A DNA stretch of 64,000 nucleotides, from the NCBI GenBank assembly GCA_018825965.1, contig JAHKAA010000050.1, forward strand, positions 124,001 through 188,000, read 5' to 3'. Position 1 is the stretch's first letter. Every line of letters starts with the position of its first letter. The notes beneath the pieces are model-generated. The model made no database searches, was not told the origin of the DNA, and worked only from the letters and a program-made list of their open reading frames with translations. Source of the stretch: Gammaproteobacteria bacterium. GTDB taxonomy: Bacteria > Pseudomonadota > Gammaproteobacteria > Enterobacterales > Alteromonadaceae. Shown here piece after piece: positions 9,266-18,658 of this stretch. The position numbers and the translations under genes were made by a program.

Positions 9266-11814
9266 GCAGGCTGGTTGATACCGGCCAGGAAAGCCAGTCG
9301 TTTTTGCTGCTGCTCTGTTATTTGTTCGTTGCTTAAATTAAAACGCAGCAGCACTTCGTCTGTGATATCCACTACATCACCCACGCCCACTACACTCCAG
9401 AGTTCTTCTTCCAGTACTTTGGCTTTATGGATGGCATAAGTACTGACATAGCCCAGTTCTTTGGCAATATGTTCGGTATCAGGACGGCCTGTGCGTGATA
9501 AAAAAATCTTAAAAGCAAAAAGTAAATCTTTATTCACCACGTCATCCACAAATGCTTTTTTCGCACTAAGCAGCTGGAGATCAAAATCAAACTTTGTTTC
9601 AAAGCTATGTTCCGTGTTGTCCTGACCCGGCGTAAAACGCAAAAAGACCTCGTAGCTAAAGGGGATTTCCTGACGCTTCATTTTTTTCAGCTGATTCGCA
9701 AAGTGTAAATTGGTCGCATTATTTTTGAGCAGCGGCAACATAGTGATAGAGTCAGGTCCTTCACTGAACTGAGCCAGTAGCTTATGCAAAGCATTAGGTT
9801 TAGCCCCCTGAGCCACTACATCCAGATTGTAACGAACGCCCTGACGGTGCACATAAAAAACAAAGGTATCCAAAGCTTTGATATACATATTACGTAAAGC
9901 GGGGCCAAGACCAGGAAATTTAGGTGTTTCCTCAGCCATAGTTAACTTGCTTCTGTTGTTATTAATCAACTGCTGAAAAAATATTTTTCCCGGATGATCG
10001 TTGGTTGGATCTATCACTCTCATATTCATAATCAGTTTGTTTTTACTGACCGCCATCACTTCATAAGGCAGGCCTGAGAGCTGATGTTTAGTGGTGATCT
10101 TTTGCAGCTCAGGCAAACTGATTTGTACTGTATCGCCTTTAGCAAATTCAACAGGTTCAGCACATTCCAACTGAATGCCTTTACTGGAGAAATCACGGCT
10201 AAAGGCCTGAATATCGCCGCCTTTGTCGCGCTCCAGCAATACAGTGGTTTTGTATAAAAACCGGCTTTCAGAACGCAAATTCACATACTGTACTGAGGCG
10301 CTTTCGATAGGAGGTATTTGTTCAAGTTTGGCATGCCCAAAGACTTTTAACTGATTCAGCAAAGCCGCATCGTAAGTGATGGCTTTATACAAGCTGTTGC
10401 TTTGAGCCGTGCTGATATCCGTTAGTGCCACTATATAGCGTAAGTTACGGATAAAATTAGCGATCAAAGGTGTGGGCGGCTGGTTCAGCTTTTGTACTTC
10501 CTGATCGGCAGTGTTGGGTAATGACAGAGGAATATGAGCATGAGCAGGCACAGTACGTAATACCGACATACGGAATGCCCGGAAGCTGGGTTTGGCTGCG
10601 CCAAAACCAAAAAATACCGCTTTCAGTTCGGGGTGTTGCAGCAATTCTTCTGTTGTGGCCGAATAAAAAAACAATCTGCCTTTGGCCGCATGGGTAAAAG
10701 TATAAAGTATGGTGCTGTTTTCATTGGCCTCTTTGGCCAGGCATTGTTTTAACCGGCGTACGTGCAGCAGTTGCGGCAAGACATTCTGTTGCCGTTCATC
10801 CTGAAAATAATGCATCAGTTGCCTGTTATTTTCAGTGGTTAACACACAGGATGGGCTTGCTTTGCCGTCGTTGACTGCCAGAAACACAGGTAAAGAGCTG
10901 ATACGGGGTAAATAAAATTGTTCATAACCTTTAATAAACACCGCTTCGTAGGTGTTATCCAGATTCACTTTGTAACGTCTTTTATTGCCATGAATAAAAT
11001 TTTGCAGAAATTCTGAAAAACCTTTTTCGTCAGCCAGAGGCAAACGTTTTAACCGCACGTAATAGCCTTTGTCGGCTGGCTCAACATCAATCACCTGATA
11101 AGGGATGCCATTATTGATGCCAAGGGCAAACTCCTGCTCTAAGCCGCGGAAAAATATGGCAACTTTTTGCCCGGCTGTCATTTCTATCGCCAGCGGAATT
11201 TTGATTTTACAGCCAGATACAGACAGATCGCTGGTGCTGGCGGGAAAACGTTCTTCGTCCTGCTGCACCACTTCAATATCAATAGAAAAATTCATTCGCT
11301 CTTCCTGGCGAACGTTATAGCCGGCAAAGCGGATCAGTTGAGCGGCTTTATAGTCATTGGCCGTTGAGTCTATATCTGACGGCAGTGTTGCTAAATTGAC
11401 TGTTTTGTCCGATGTCTCCCCGGATAATACATCCAGCAGCCTTTTATTGGTTTCCTGTTGATGCCGCACTCTGAAGTTGTTATTGGTGTTGGTGACATCC
11501 TCAAAAATGCCAATAGTGTACTGGCCGTATTGCTTTAAACCCTTTTCAAAGGTTTGGATCGCAACTTCATCCAAATAGTGGGTTTGGCCTTTATGCTCAA
11601 AGGCACGCACTTCGCCGTCGACCCTGCCACGTAAATCGATATAATAGGTGCACGGCTGCGCCAGACGCTTTAATTCCATTTTGATCAGAAACTGCTGCGA
11701 TTTAGCCAAATCTGTGGTCAATAGCCGAAACTCCTCATCAAACAACTGGGTGTTGATAAGGGGTTTCAGACGTTCCAGGACGCTGCTATAAGCTTGTAAG
11801 TCGTTTGTTGTCAT
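9262..11814 (-). CDS. Large protein with two PilZ c-di-GMP-binding motifs
   Basis: An 850-residue soluble protein with two complete PilZ signatures. The first is RQEER (169-173) with DLSVSG (196-201); the second is RSESR (514-518) with DFSSKG (541-546). The RxxxR and D/NxSxxG motifs are the known c-di-GMP ligands of PilZ domains. The N-terminal 160 residues and the C-terminal 250 residues show no domain I can name. There are no TM segments or signal peptide. Related dual-PilZ proteins upstream of radA occur in Alteromonadales, as I recall. It probably responds to c-di-GMP; its output is unknown. Start ATG 11814. Confidence 0.85.
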   Translation of the reverse strand: MTTNDLQAYSSVLERLKPLINTQLFDEEFRLLTTDLAKSQQFLIKMELKRLAQPCTYYIDLRGRVDGEVRAFEHKGQTHYLDEVAIQTFEKGLKQYGQYTIGIFEDVTNTNNNFRVRHQQETNKRLLDVLSGETSDKTVNLATLPSDIDSTANDYKAAQLIRFAGYNVRQEERMNFSIDIEVVQQDEERFPASTSDLSVSGCKIKIPLAIEMTAGQKVAIFFRGLEQEFALGINNGIPYQVIDVEPADKGYYVRLKRLPLADEKGFSEFLQNFIHGNKRRYKVNLDNTYEAVFIKGYEQFYLPRISSLPVFLAVNDGKASPSCVLTTENNRQLMHYFQDERQQNVLPQLLHVRRLKQCLAKEANENSTILYTFTHAAKGRLFFYSATTEELLQHPELKAVFFGFGAAKPSFRAFRMSVLRTVPAHAHIPLSLPNTADQEVQKLNQPPTPLIANFIRNLRYIVALTDISTAQSNSLYKAITYDAALLNQLKVFGHAKLEQIPPIESASVQYVNLRSESRFLYKTTVLLERDKGGDIQAFSRDFSSKGIQLECAEPVEFAKGDTVQISLPELQKITTKHQLSGLPYEVMAVSKNKLIMNMRVIDPTNDHPGKIFFQQLINNNRSKLTMAEETPKFPGLGPALRNMYIKALDTFVFYVHRQGVRYNLDVVAQGAKPNALHKLLAQFSEGPDSITMLPLLKNNATNLHFANQLKKMKRQEIPFSYEVFLRFTPGQDNTEHSFETKFDFDLQLLSAKKAFVDDVVNKDLLFAFKIFLSRTGRPDTEHIAKELGYVSTYAIHKAKVLEEELWSVVGVGDVVDITDEVLLRFNLSNEQITEQQQKRLAFLAGINQPA

Positions 11815-11929
11815 GCTCGCTTAAACACTTACAGGGCAGTGGCAAGCCCTGTATCAATAATTTGGGTTAGAGTAAAACCAGTACGATGTAAAAGCAATAA
11901 TCGTGCCTTTTAATTAAATGAGATAAAAA

Positions 11930-13288
11930 ATGGCTAAAACCAAGAGCGCGTACGTCTGCAATGACTGTGGCGCTGACTTTGTGCGCTGGCAGGGCCAATG
12001 CACAGAGTGCGGCACCTGGAACAGTATCAGCGAAGTACGTTTATCCAGTGTAACAAAAAAACAACGTTTTGACGGTTATGCCGGAGCCACGGCGGCCAAA
12101 GTGATCCGGCTGGATCAGGTCGACTTGCAGGATGTCCCGCGTTTTAGCTCAGGTTTCGCTGAATTTGACCGTGTGCTGGGGGGCGGTATAGTGCCGGGTT
12201 CCGCGATATTGATTGGTGGTAGCCCTGGTGCTGGTAAAAGTACCTTGCTACTGCAAATTATGTGTGGACTGGCGGTGACAGACAAAGCTTTGTATGTCAC
12301 AGGTGAAGAATCCTTACAGCAAGTGGCACTGCGCGCCCACAGATTAGGTTTACCGACTCAGAATTTAATGATGTTGGCTGAAACTAACGTTGAAACTATT
12401 TGCCAGCTGGCGCAGCAGGAAAAACCGCGCATTATGGTCATCGACTCGATTCAGGTGATGCAAATGTCGGATATTCAGTCTGCCCCTGGCAGTGTATCCC
12501 AGGTTAGGGAAAGCGCAGCTTACTTAACCCGTTTTGCTAAACAACATAATGTAGCCGTCATTATGGTCGGTCATGTCACTAAAGATGGTTCTCTGGCAGG
12601 TCCTAAGGTGCTGGAACACTGCATTGACTGCTCTATTTTATTGGATGGCGATACCGACAACAGATTCCGCACTTTACGTGGTAATAAAAACCGCTTTGGT
12701 GCTGTCAATGAACTGGGTGTTTTTGCGATGACAGGCCAGGGCATGCGGGAAGTAAAAAACCCGTCAGCTATTTTTTTAAGTCGTGGCAAAGAAGATACGC
12801 CTGGTTCTATCGTCATGGTGTTGTGGGAAGGGACACGGCCTTTGCTGGTGGAGATCCAGGGCCTGGTTGACTATTCACCGTTAAATAACCCACGTCGTGT
12901 CACTTTGGGTATGGAGCAAAACCGGATTTCGATGTTGCTGGCGGTATTGCATCGTCATGCTGGTATTCAGATGGCCGATCAGGATGTATTCGTCAACGTG
13001 GTAGGTGGTGTAAAGGTCAATGAAACCAGCGCTGACTTAGCTACTTTGCTGGCACTGGTGTCGAGTTTTAAAAATAAAGCATTGCCCAATGAGCTGGTCG
13101 TCTTTGGTGAAGTGGGCCTGTCCGGTGAAATCCGTCCTGTCCCCAGTGGTCAGGAACGTTTAAAAGAAGCGGCAAAACATGGTTTTAAACGAGCCATAGT
13201 GCCTGTGGCCAATGCACCTAAAGAAGCAATACCTGGAATGACAGTAGTAGCGGTCAGTAAATTATCTGAAGCTTTGGATGCGTTGTGA
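11930..13288 (+). CDS. radA: DNA repair protein RadA
   Basis: A 452-residue RecA-like ATPase that drives branch migration of recombination intermediates. An N-terminal zinc finger (C10, C13, C24, C27) precedes a Walker A GGSPGAGKS (about 97-105), the RadA-specific KNRFG motif and a C-terminal Lon-protease-like domain (DVFVNVVGGVKV...GEVGLSGEIR). Start ATG 11930. It ends just ahead of a hairpin shared with bamD. Confidence 0.97.
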   Translation: MAKTKSAYVCNDCGADFVRWQGQCTECGTWNSISEVRLSSVTKKQRFDGYAGATAAKVIRLDQVDLQDVPRFSSGFAEFDRVLGGGIVPGSAILIGGSPGAGKSTLLLQIMCGLAVTDKALYVTGEESLQQVALRAHRLGLPTQNLMMLAETNVETICQLAQQEKPRIMVIDSIQVMQMSDIQSAPGSVSQVRESAAYLTRFAKQHNVAVIMVGHVTKDGSLAGPKVLEHCIDCSILLDGDTDNRFRTLRGNKNRFGAVNELGVFAMTGQGMREVKNPSAIFLSRGKEDTPGSIVMVLWEGTRPLLVEIQGLVDYSPLNNPRRVTLGMEQNRISMLLAVLHRHAGIQMADQDVFVNVVGGVKVNETSADLATLLALVSSFKNKALPNELVVFGEVGLSGEIRPVPSGQERLKEAAKHGFKRAIVPVANAPKEAIPGMTVVAVSKLSEALDAL

Positions 13289-13291
13289 GTT

Positions 13292-13316
13292 GGGTCAGAG
13301 CTATCAGCTCTGACCC
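13292..13316. terminator. Hairpin between radA and bamD
   Basis: GGGTCAGAGCT (13292-13302) pairs perfectly with AGCTCTGACCC (13306-13316) around a 3-base loop. There is no clear U-tract on either side. It lies between convergent genes, so it may end both transcripts. Its stem is nearly the same as the hairpins at 38756 and 55394. Confidence 0.6.
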
Positions 13317-13339
13317 TCAAGTCTGATTTTAAATTGAAG

Positions 13340-14092
13340 TTAATTTAACGCATTGGGGAAATTCAGTAATAACACAGCTTTGGCGTCATCACGTAATTTC
13401 ACTAAACCTAATTTGTCGTAACTATCGACCATAATCAGCAAGGCCTGTTCTATCTGAGGCGAATCACGGTAGTACTCGACAATGTATTTACAACGGTTGG
13501 CTGCTGCTAAATGAGCACCACGGCGGGTGTAATAATCAGCAACCAGCAATTCGTAACGTACCAGTTTTTCTTTAATGGCGAACATACGTTTTTTTGCATC
13601 GTTGGCGTATTTGCTGTTTGGATAAGTGCTGACCAGTATTTTGAAGTCATCAAAACCCTGTTTGGTGCTGGATAAATCACGGTCAGCACGGTCAATACCT
13701 ACAAATTCCTGAAAGGCATTTTCGTCCACTTTTACATTACTTAAACCACGCATGTAGTAGGCGTAATCTAAATCCGGATGGTTTGGGTTTAACCGGATAA
13801 AGCGGTCTATGCTGGCTAAAGATTGAGTGGTATTACCGCTTTGGTAATAAGCGTATATCAGATCCAATTGCACCTGACGGGACAAAGGACCAAAAGGATA
13901 ACGGCTTTCCATCATTCTGAGTAATTCTATAGCTCTGTTATACAGGCCAGAATCCAGCACATTTTTGGCTTCTTCATACATTTGCTGAGCAGACTGATTG
14001 GTATTGACCAGTTCTTCTTCAGCTTTTTTGTTCCCCGCACAGGCGGTTAGTGTTAAAGCTAGGGCGATTATGGCTAAAAAGTTCACTTTCAT
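13340..14092 (-). CDS. bamD: Outer membrane assembly lipoprotein BamD
   Basis: A 250-residue lipoprotein of the BAM complex that inserts beta-barrel proteins in the outer membrane. The lipobox is LTAC (Cys18), followed by five TPR-like repeats such as YNRAIELLRMMESRYP and KYANDAKKRM. The length and end are close to E. coli BamD (245). It is divergent from rluD, as in E. coli. Confidence 0.96.
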   Translation of the reverse strand: MKVNFLAIIALALTLTACAGNKKAEEELVNTNQSAQQMYEEAKNVLDSGLYNRAIELLRMMESRYPFGPLSRQVQLDLIYAYYQSGNTTQSLASIDRFIRLNPNHPDLDYAYYMRGLSNVKVDENAFQEFVGIDRADRDLSSTKQGFDDFKILVSTYPNSKYANDAKKRMFAIKEKLVRYELLVADYYTRRGAHLAAANRCKYIVEYYRDSPQIEQALLIMVDSYDKLGLVKLRDDAKAVLLLNFPNALN

Positions 14093-14218
14093 TTAAAAAT
14101 CCGCTACTACTTAAACCTATTGGCTATTTAGTCTGGAGTAAAACCGTTAAAATAACCTTTTAAGGCCCGATTCTAACCCAGACTGTTCGGGTATGCACAC
14201 AGGATAACTGGTTCCGAC

Positions 14219-15193
14219 ATGACAAAACAGATAAAACTTGCAGAAATTGTACCTGACCATTTATTTGGTAAACGCTTAGATCAGGTATTGGCCGAAATGT
14301 TCCCGGACTATTCGCGTTCCAGAATAAAAGAATGGATTTTAGCCGATTGGGTTCAAATCAATGGCCAGCTGTGTAACACGCCCAGAGAAAAATTGCTGGG
14401 TGGGGAGTCTGTATTGATCCAGGCCGAGTTACCGGATGACGAACGTTTTGAAGCTGAACCCATAGACCTGAATATTGTTTACGAAGACGAGCATATTATG
14501 GTGATCAATAAACCTGCAGGTTTAGTGGTGCATCCTGGTGCTGGTAACGCTGACGGTACTTTACTCAATGCCTTATTGCACCACTGTCCTTCGATAGCTG
14601 AAGTGCCACGTGCCGGTATAGTGCATCGTCTTGATAAAGACACTACAGGTTTAATGGTGATAGCTAAAACTATTCCTGCTCAGACTCATTTAGTTGAAGC
14701 TATGCAGGAGCGGGAAATTACCCGTGAATACGAAGCGATTTGCCACGGCACTATGACAGCGGGCGGTACAGTGGATGAGCCTATTGGCCGCCACCCCACC
14801 AAACGTACTCATATGGCAGTGACCAGCTCAGGTCGTCCTGCAGTCACTCACTACCGTGTCATGGAAAAATTCCGTGCTCACACCCGTTTGCGTTTACGTC
14901 TGGAATCCGGTCGTACTCACCAAATTCGTGTGCATATGACCTATATCAACTATCCGCTGGTTGGTGATCCTGTGTATGCAGGCCGTCCGCGTCCACCACG
15001 TAAAGCCGATGAAGCTCTGTTAACTGTATTACGTGCTTTTAAACGTCAGGCGCTGCATGCAGCTATGCTGCGTTTAGCTCACCCTATTACCAGTGAAATT
15101 ATGGAATGGCATGCGCCAATCCCTGACGATATGGTCGAGCTGACTCAGGCCCTGCGTGAAGACACTGATATTCATGGTCTGGATTTCGCCTGA
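14219..15193 (+). CDS. rluD: 23S rRNA pseudouridine synthase D
   Basis: A 324-residue enzyme that makes pseudouridines 1911, 1915 and 1917 in helix 69 of 23S rRNA. It has an N-terminal S4 RNA-binding domain (KRLDQVLAEMFPDYSRSRIKEWI) and the catalytic motif HRLDKDTTGLMV with the active Asp. Start ATG 14219. The stop overlaps the pgeF start (TGATG). Confidence 0.96.
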   Translation: MTKQIKLAEIVPDHLFGKRLDQVLAEMFPDYSRSRIKEWILADWVQINGQLCNTPREKLLGGESVLIQAELPDDERFEAEPIDLNIVYEDEHIMVINKPAGLVVHPGAGNADGTLLNALLHHCPSIAEVPRAGIVHRLDKDTTGLMVIAKTIPAQTHLVEAMQEREITREYEAICHGTMTAGGTVDEPIGRHPTKRTHMAVTSSGRPAVTHYRVMEKFRAHTRLRLRLESGRTHQIRVHMTYINYPLVGDPVYAGRPRPPRKADEALLTVLRAFKRQALHAAMLRLAHPITSEIMEWHAPIPDDMVELTQALREDTDIHGLDFA

Positions 15194-15927
15194 TGTTTCA
15201 AGCTGACTGGCCTGCGCCATTAAGTATAAAAACAGCGATCAGTACTCGTGAGGGGGGAGTATCTTTGCCTCCTTACGACGGATTGAATTTAGGCAGTCAT
15301 GTCAATGACAGACCTGAAGCTGTGGCGCAGAATCGTCAGCTTTTCAAACAACAGGCGGGGATGCCTGCTGAACCTTTATGGCTCAATCAGGTGCATGGTA
15401 CAGACTGTGTCCTACTGGAACAGACTGATTTCTCAGTGGGTCCTTTTACAGCCGATGCCAGTACCACCAAAACCAAAGGTGTGGTGTCCGTGGTACTTAC
15501 CGCTGATTGCCTGCCGGTATTGTTTTGTGATAGTGCTGGCACTCAGGTGGCGGCAGCTCATGCCGGCTGGCGGGGTTTAGTGGGTGGTGTGCTGGAGCAA
15601 GCCCTGGTAAAGTTTCCAGAACCCAGCCAGGTAATGGCTTGGTTAGGCCCTGCTATTGGCCCCACAGCTTTTGAAGTGGGAGATGAAGTGCGTTTGGCTT
15701 TTATGGCAAAAGATGCCAAAGCTGGCGCTGCTTTTACCGCTATTCCGAATAAAGCCGGTAAATGGCTGGCTGATTTATATCAGTTGGCTTCTTTACGTTT
15801 GGCCAAAGCCGGAGTGACCCAAATTTATGGTGGGGGTTTTTGTACTTACACCAACACACAAAGGTTTTATTCCTACCGCCGTGATGGTCAAACAGGCCGG
15901 ATGGCGTCTTGTATCTGGATTGACTGA
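15193..15927 (+). CDS. pgeF: Peptidoglycan editing factor PgeF (YfiH family)
   Basis: A 244-residue member of the YfiH/laccase-domain family; E. coli YfiH was shown to be an amidase that removes wrongly incorporated L-Ser from muropeptide precursors. Conserved metal and catalytic motifs seen: LNQVHGT, ADCLPV, AAHAGWRG and the C-terminal GGGFCTYTN. It is translationally coupled to rluD. The next gene, clpB, has its own heat-shock promoter. Confidence 0.92.
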   Translation: MFQADWPAPLSIKTAISTREGGVSLPPYDGLNLGSHVNDRPEAVAQNRQLFKQQAGMPAEPLWLNQVHGTDCVLLEQTDFSVGPFTADASTTKTKGVVSVVLTADCLPVLFCDSAGTQVAAAHAGWRGLVGGVLEQALVKFPEPSQVMAWLGPAIGPTAFEVGDEVRLAFMAKDAKAGAAFTAIPNKAGKWLADLYQLASLRLAKAGVTQIYGGGFCTYTNTQRFYSYRRDGQTGRMASCIWID

Positions 15928-15954
15928 TCTAAGTCAAATTTTTGACGTTTATCG

Positions 15955-15983
15955 CTTGATAATTAACCTGCTCTGCCCCATCT
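15955..15983 (+). promoter_or_regulatory. Sigma-32 heat-shock promoter of clpB
   Basis: CTTGATA (15955-15961) and CCCCATCT (15976-15983) are separated by 14 bases. This nearly equals the RpoH consensus CTTGAAA-N13-17-CCCCATNT. It lies 37 bases ahead of the clpB ATG. Confidence 0.88.
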
Positions 15984-16019
15984 TAATGCCAACGGCAGTT
16001 TGATGTATGCGGAGATGTT

Positions 16020-18605
16020 ATGAGACTCGACAGATTTACCAGTAAATTCCAATTGGCAATAGCCGAAGCTCAGTCTATGGCTTTAGGCCGTGATCATCAG
16101 TTTATTGAACCCATTCATTTGCTATTTGCCTTGCTGAATCAGGAAGGTGGGTCCACCAAAGATCTGTTCAGTAAAATAGGCGTGAACACCAACGAACTGC
16201 GCTCCAAATTATCCCAGGCCTTAGAGCGTGTGCCTAAAGTGGAAGGTGCAGATGCCAATGTACAGCTGTCTGCCTCCACTATTAATTTGCTGAATTTATG
16301 CGACAAATACGCGCAAAAACGTAAAGACCAGTATATTTCCAGCGAGTTATTTGTTTTAGCCGCCTGCGAGGACAAATCTGAACTGGGCCATTTATTACGC
16401 TTGCTGGGTGTAGATAAAGCTGTAGTTGAAAAAGCCATAGAACAAATCCGTGGCGGCCAGAATGTCGATGACCCTAATGCTGAAGAGAGTCGCCAGGCAC
16501 TCACTAAGTACACTGTCGATTTAACAGCACGGGCTGAAGCTGGTAAGTTAGATCCTGTGATAGGCCGTGATGAAGAAATTCGCCGTTGTATTCAGGTCTT
16601 GCAGCGGCGAACTAAAAATAACCCTGTGCTGATTGGTGAACCTGGTGTGGGTAAAACCGCCATAGTCGAAGGCTTGGCACTGCGAATTATCAATAAAGAA
16701 GTACCTGAAGGCTTAAAAGATAAACGTGTTTTGTCTTTGGATATGGGCTCTTTATTAGCGGGTGCAAAGTATCGTGGTGAATTTGAAGAGCGCCTAAAAG
16801 CAGTGTTGAACGAGCTTTCTAAAGAAGAAGGCCGGGTTATTCTGTTTATCGACGAAATTCATACCATGGTCGGTGCAGGTAAAGCCGATGGTGCTATGGA
16901 TGCCGGTAATATGCTCAAACCTGCCTTGGCGCGTGGTGAGCTGCATTGTTTAGGCGCAACCACTTTGGATGAATACCGCAAGTACATTGAAAAAGATGCA
17001 GCTTTAGAGCGGCGTTTCCAGAAAGTGGTAGTGGATGAGCCTTCAGTTGAAGACACCATTGCTATTTTGCGGGGGTTAAAAGAGCGTTACGAGCTGCATC
17101 ATGCGGTAGAAATTACCGATCCGGCCATAGTAGCAGCTGCCACTTTGTCACATCGTTATGTCAGCGACAGACAACTGCCCGATAAAGCTATTGATTTAAT
17201 TGATGAAGCGGCGTCCAGTATCCGGATGCAAATGGACTCCAAGCCAGAAGAGCTGGACAGATTAGAGCGGCGTATTATTCAGCTGAAGCTGGAAGATAAT
17301 GCGCTGGCGAAAGAAACAGACGAAGCGACGAAAAAACGCCGTGACATGATCCAGGAACAAATCCGTGAACTGGATTTGAAATACAACGAGCTGGATGAAG
17401 TCTGGTCCTCAGAAAAAGCTGCCTTGCAAGGCACTCAGAATATCAAAGCTGACTTAGAGCAAGCGCGGCTGGATATGGAAGTGGCACGCCGTGCCGGTGA
17501 CTTAAACCGTATGTCGCAGCTGAAATACGAGCGTATTCCGGCTTTAGAAAAACGGCTGGATTTAGCCTCACAAGTGGAAATGCACGAAATGACTTTGCTG
17601 CGTAACAAAGTCACAGAGCAGGAAATTGCTGATGTGTTGTCTAAAGCTACGGGTATTCCGGTCAGCAAAATGCTGGAAGGTGAACGCGATAAACTGCTGC
17701 GGATGGAGCAGGAGTTGCAAAAGCGGGTGGTAGGCCAGGCCGAAGCATTGGAAGCGGTCTCGAACTCTATCCGGCGCTCCCGCGCAGGTTTAGCTGATCC
17801 AAATAAACCAATAGGCTCTTTTTTATTTTTAGGCCCGACCGGGGTAGGTAAAACTGAACTGACCAAAGCTTTGGCGCAATTTTTGTTTGATACCGAAGAT
17901 GCGTTAATCCGCATTGATATGTCGGAGTTTATGGAAAAACATGCTGTCTCACGTTTAGTCGGTGCACCTCCTGGTTATGTCGGCTATGAAGAGGGGGGCT
18001 ATTTAACTGAAGCAGTGCGGCGTAAACCTTATTCAGTGGTGTTATTGGATGAAGTAGAAAAAGCGCATCCGGATGTATTTAATATTTTGCTGCAGGTGCT
18101 GGACGATGGCCGTTTAACCGACGGACAAGGTCGCACTGTCGATTTTAAAAACACAGTGATTATCATGACCTCGAACTTAGGCTCAGACCTTATTCAGGAG
18201 CATTATCAGCATCAGGATTATCAGCAAATGAAAGATATGCTGATGGACGTATTGAGTAAGCACTTCAGACCTGAGTTTTTAAACCGACTGGATGAGACTG
18301 TGGTATTCCACCCACTGGATAATGCCCATATCCGCCATATTGCCTCTATTCAGTTGCAGCGCTTACGCTTACGTTTGCAGGACAAAGGCTTTGGTTTGTC
18401 GGTGACAGATGCAGCTTTGGATCTGTTGGCAGCAGCAGGTTTTGATGCGGTCTTTGGCGCCAGGCCATTAAAGCGCGCTATTCAGCACTATATTGAAAAC
18501 CCATTGGCTCAGACTTTACTGAAAGGCCAGATTAAGCCCAACTCAAGGGTGACAGTGGATGCCGCTGAAGGGAATTTTGTGATTGGCTCGGCGAGCCCGG
18601 ATTAA
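16020..18605 (+). CDS. clpB: Protein disaggregase ClpB
   Basis: An 861-residue Hsp100 ATPase that, with DnaK, pulls polypeptides out of aggregates. Order: N-terminal Clp repeat domain (1-145), AAA1 with Walker A GEPGVGKT (206-213) and FIDEIHT, the long coiled-coil M domain (about 410-525), AAA2 with GPTGVGKT near 610 and LLDEVEKAH, and the small C-terminal domain. The length is close to E. coli ClpB (857). A sigma-32 promoter precedes it and an intrinsic terminator follows. Confidence 0.98.
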   Translation: MRLDRFTSKFQLAIAEAQSMALGRDHQFIEPIHLLFALLNQEGGSTKDLFSKIGVNTNELRSKLSQALERVPKVEGADANVQLSASTINLLNLCDKYAQKRKDQYISSELFVLAACEDKSELGHLLRLLGVDKAVVEKAIEQIRGGQNVDDPNAEESRQALTKYTVDLTARAEAGKLDPVIGRDEEIRRCIQVLQRRTKNNPVLIGEPGVGKTAIVEGLALRIINKEVPEGLKDKRVLSLDMGSLLAGAKYRGEFEERLKAVLNELSKEEGRVILFIDEIHTMVGAGKADGAMDAGNMLKPALARGELHCLGATTLDEYRKYIEKDAALERRFQKVVVDEPSVEDTIAILRGLKERYELHHAVEITDPAIVAAATLSHRYVSDRQLPDKAIDLIDEAASSIRMQMDSKPEELDRLERRIIQLKLEDNALAKETDEATKKRRDMIQEQIRELDLKYNELDEVWSSEKAALQGTQNIKADLEQARLDMEVARRAGDLNRMSQLKYERIPALEKRLDLASQVEMHEMTLLRNKVTEQEIADVLSKATGIPVSKMLEGERDKLLRMEQELQKRVVGQAEALEAVSNSIRRSRAGLADPNKPIGSFLFLGPTGVGKTELTKALAQFLFDTEDALIRIDMSEFMEKHAVSRLVGAPPGYVGYEEGGYLTEAVRRKPYSVVLLDEVEKAHPDVFNILLQVLDDGRLTDGQGRTVDFKNTVIIMTSNLGSDLIQEHYQHQDYQQMKDMLMDVLSKHFRPEFLNRLDETVVFHPLDNAHIRHIASIQLQRLRLRLQDKGFGLSVTDAALDLLAAAGFDAVFGARPLKRAIQHYIENPLAQTLLKGQIKPNSRVTVDAAEGNFVIGSASPD

Positions 18606-18620
18606 CGGCTATGAGAAAAA

Positions 18621-18646
18621 AAAAGCCCGCATTTGCGGGCTTTTGT
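18621..18646. terminator. Bidirectional terminator between clpB and chemoreceptor
   Basis: GCCCGC (18625-18630), loop ATTT, GCGGGC (18635-18640), flanked by AAAA on the left and TTTT on the right. It can serve both the clpB transcript and the convergent chemoreceptor gene. Confidence 0.9.
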
Positions 18647-18658
18647 TTGAATAGCCTT

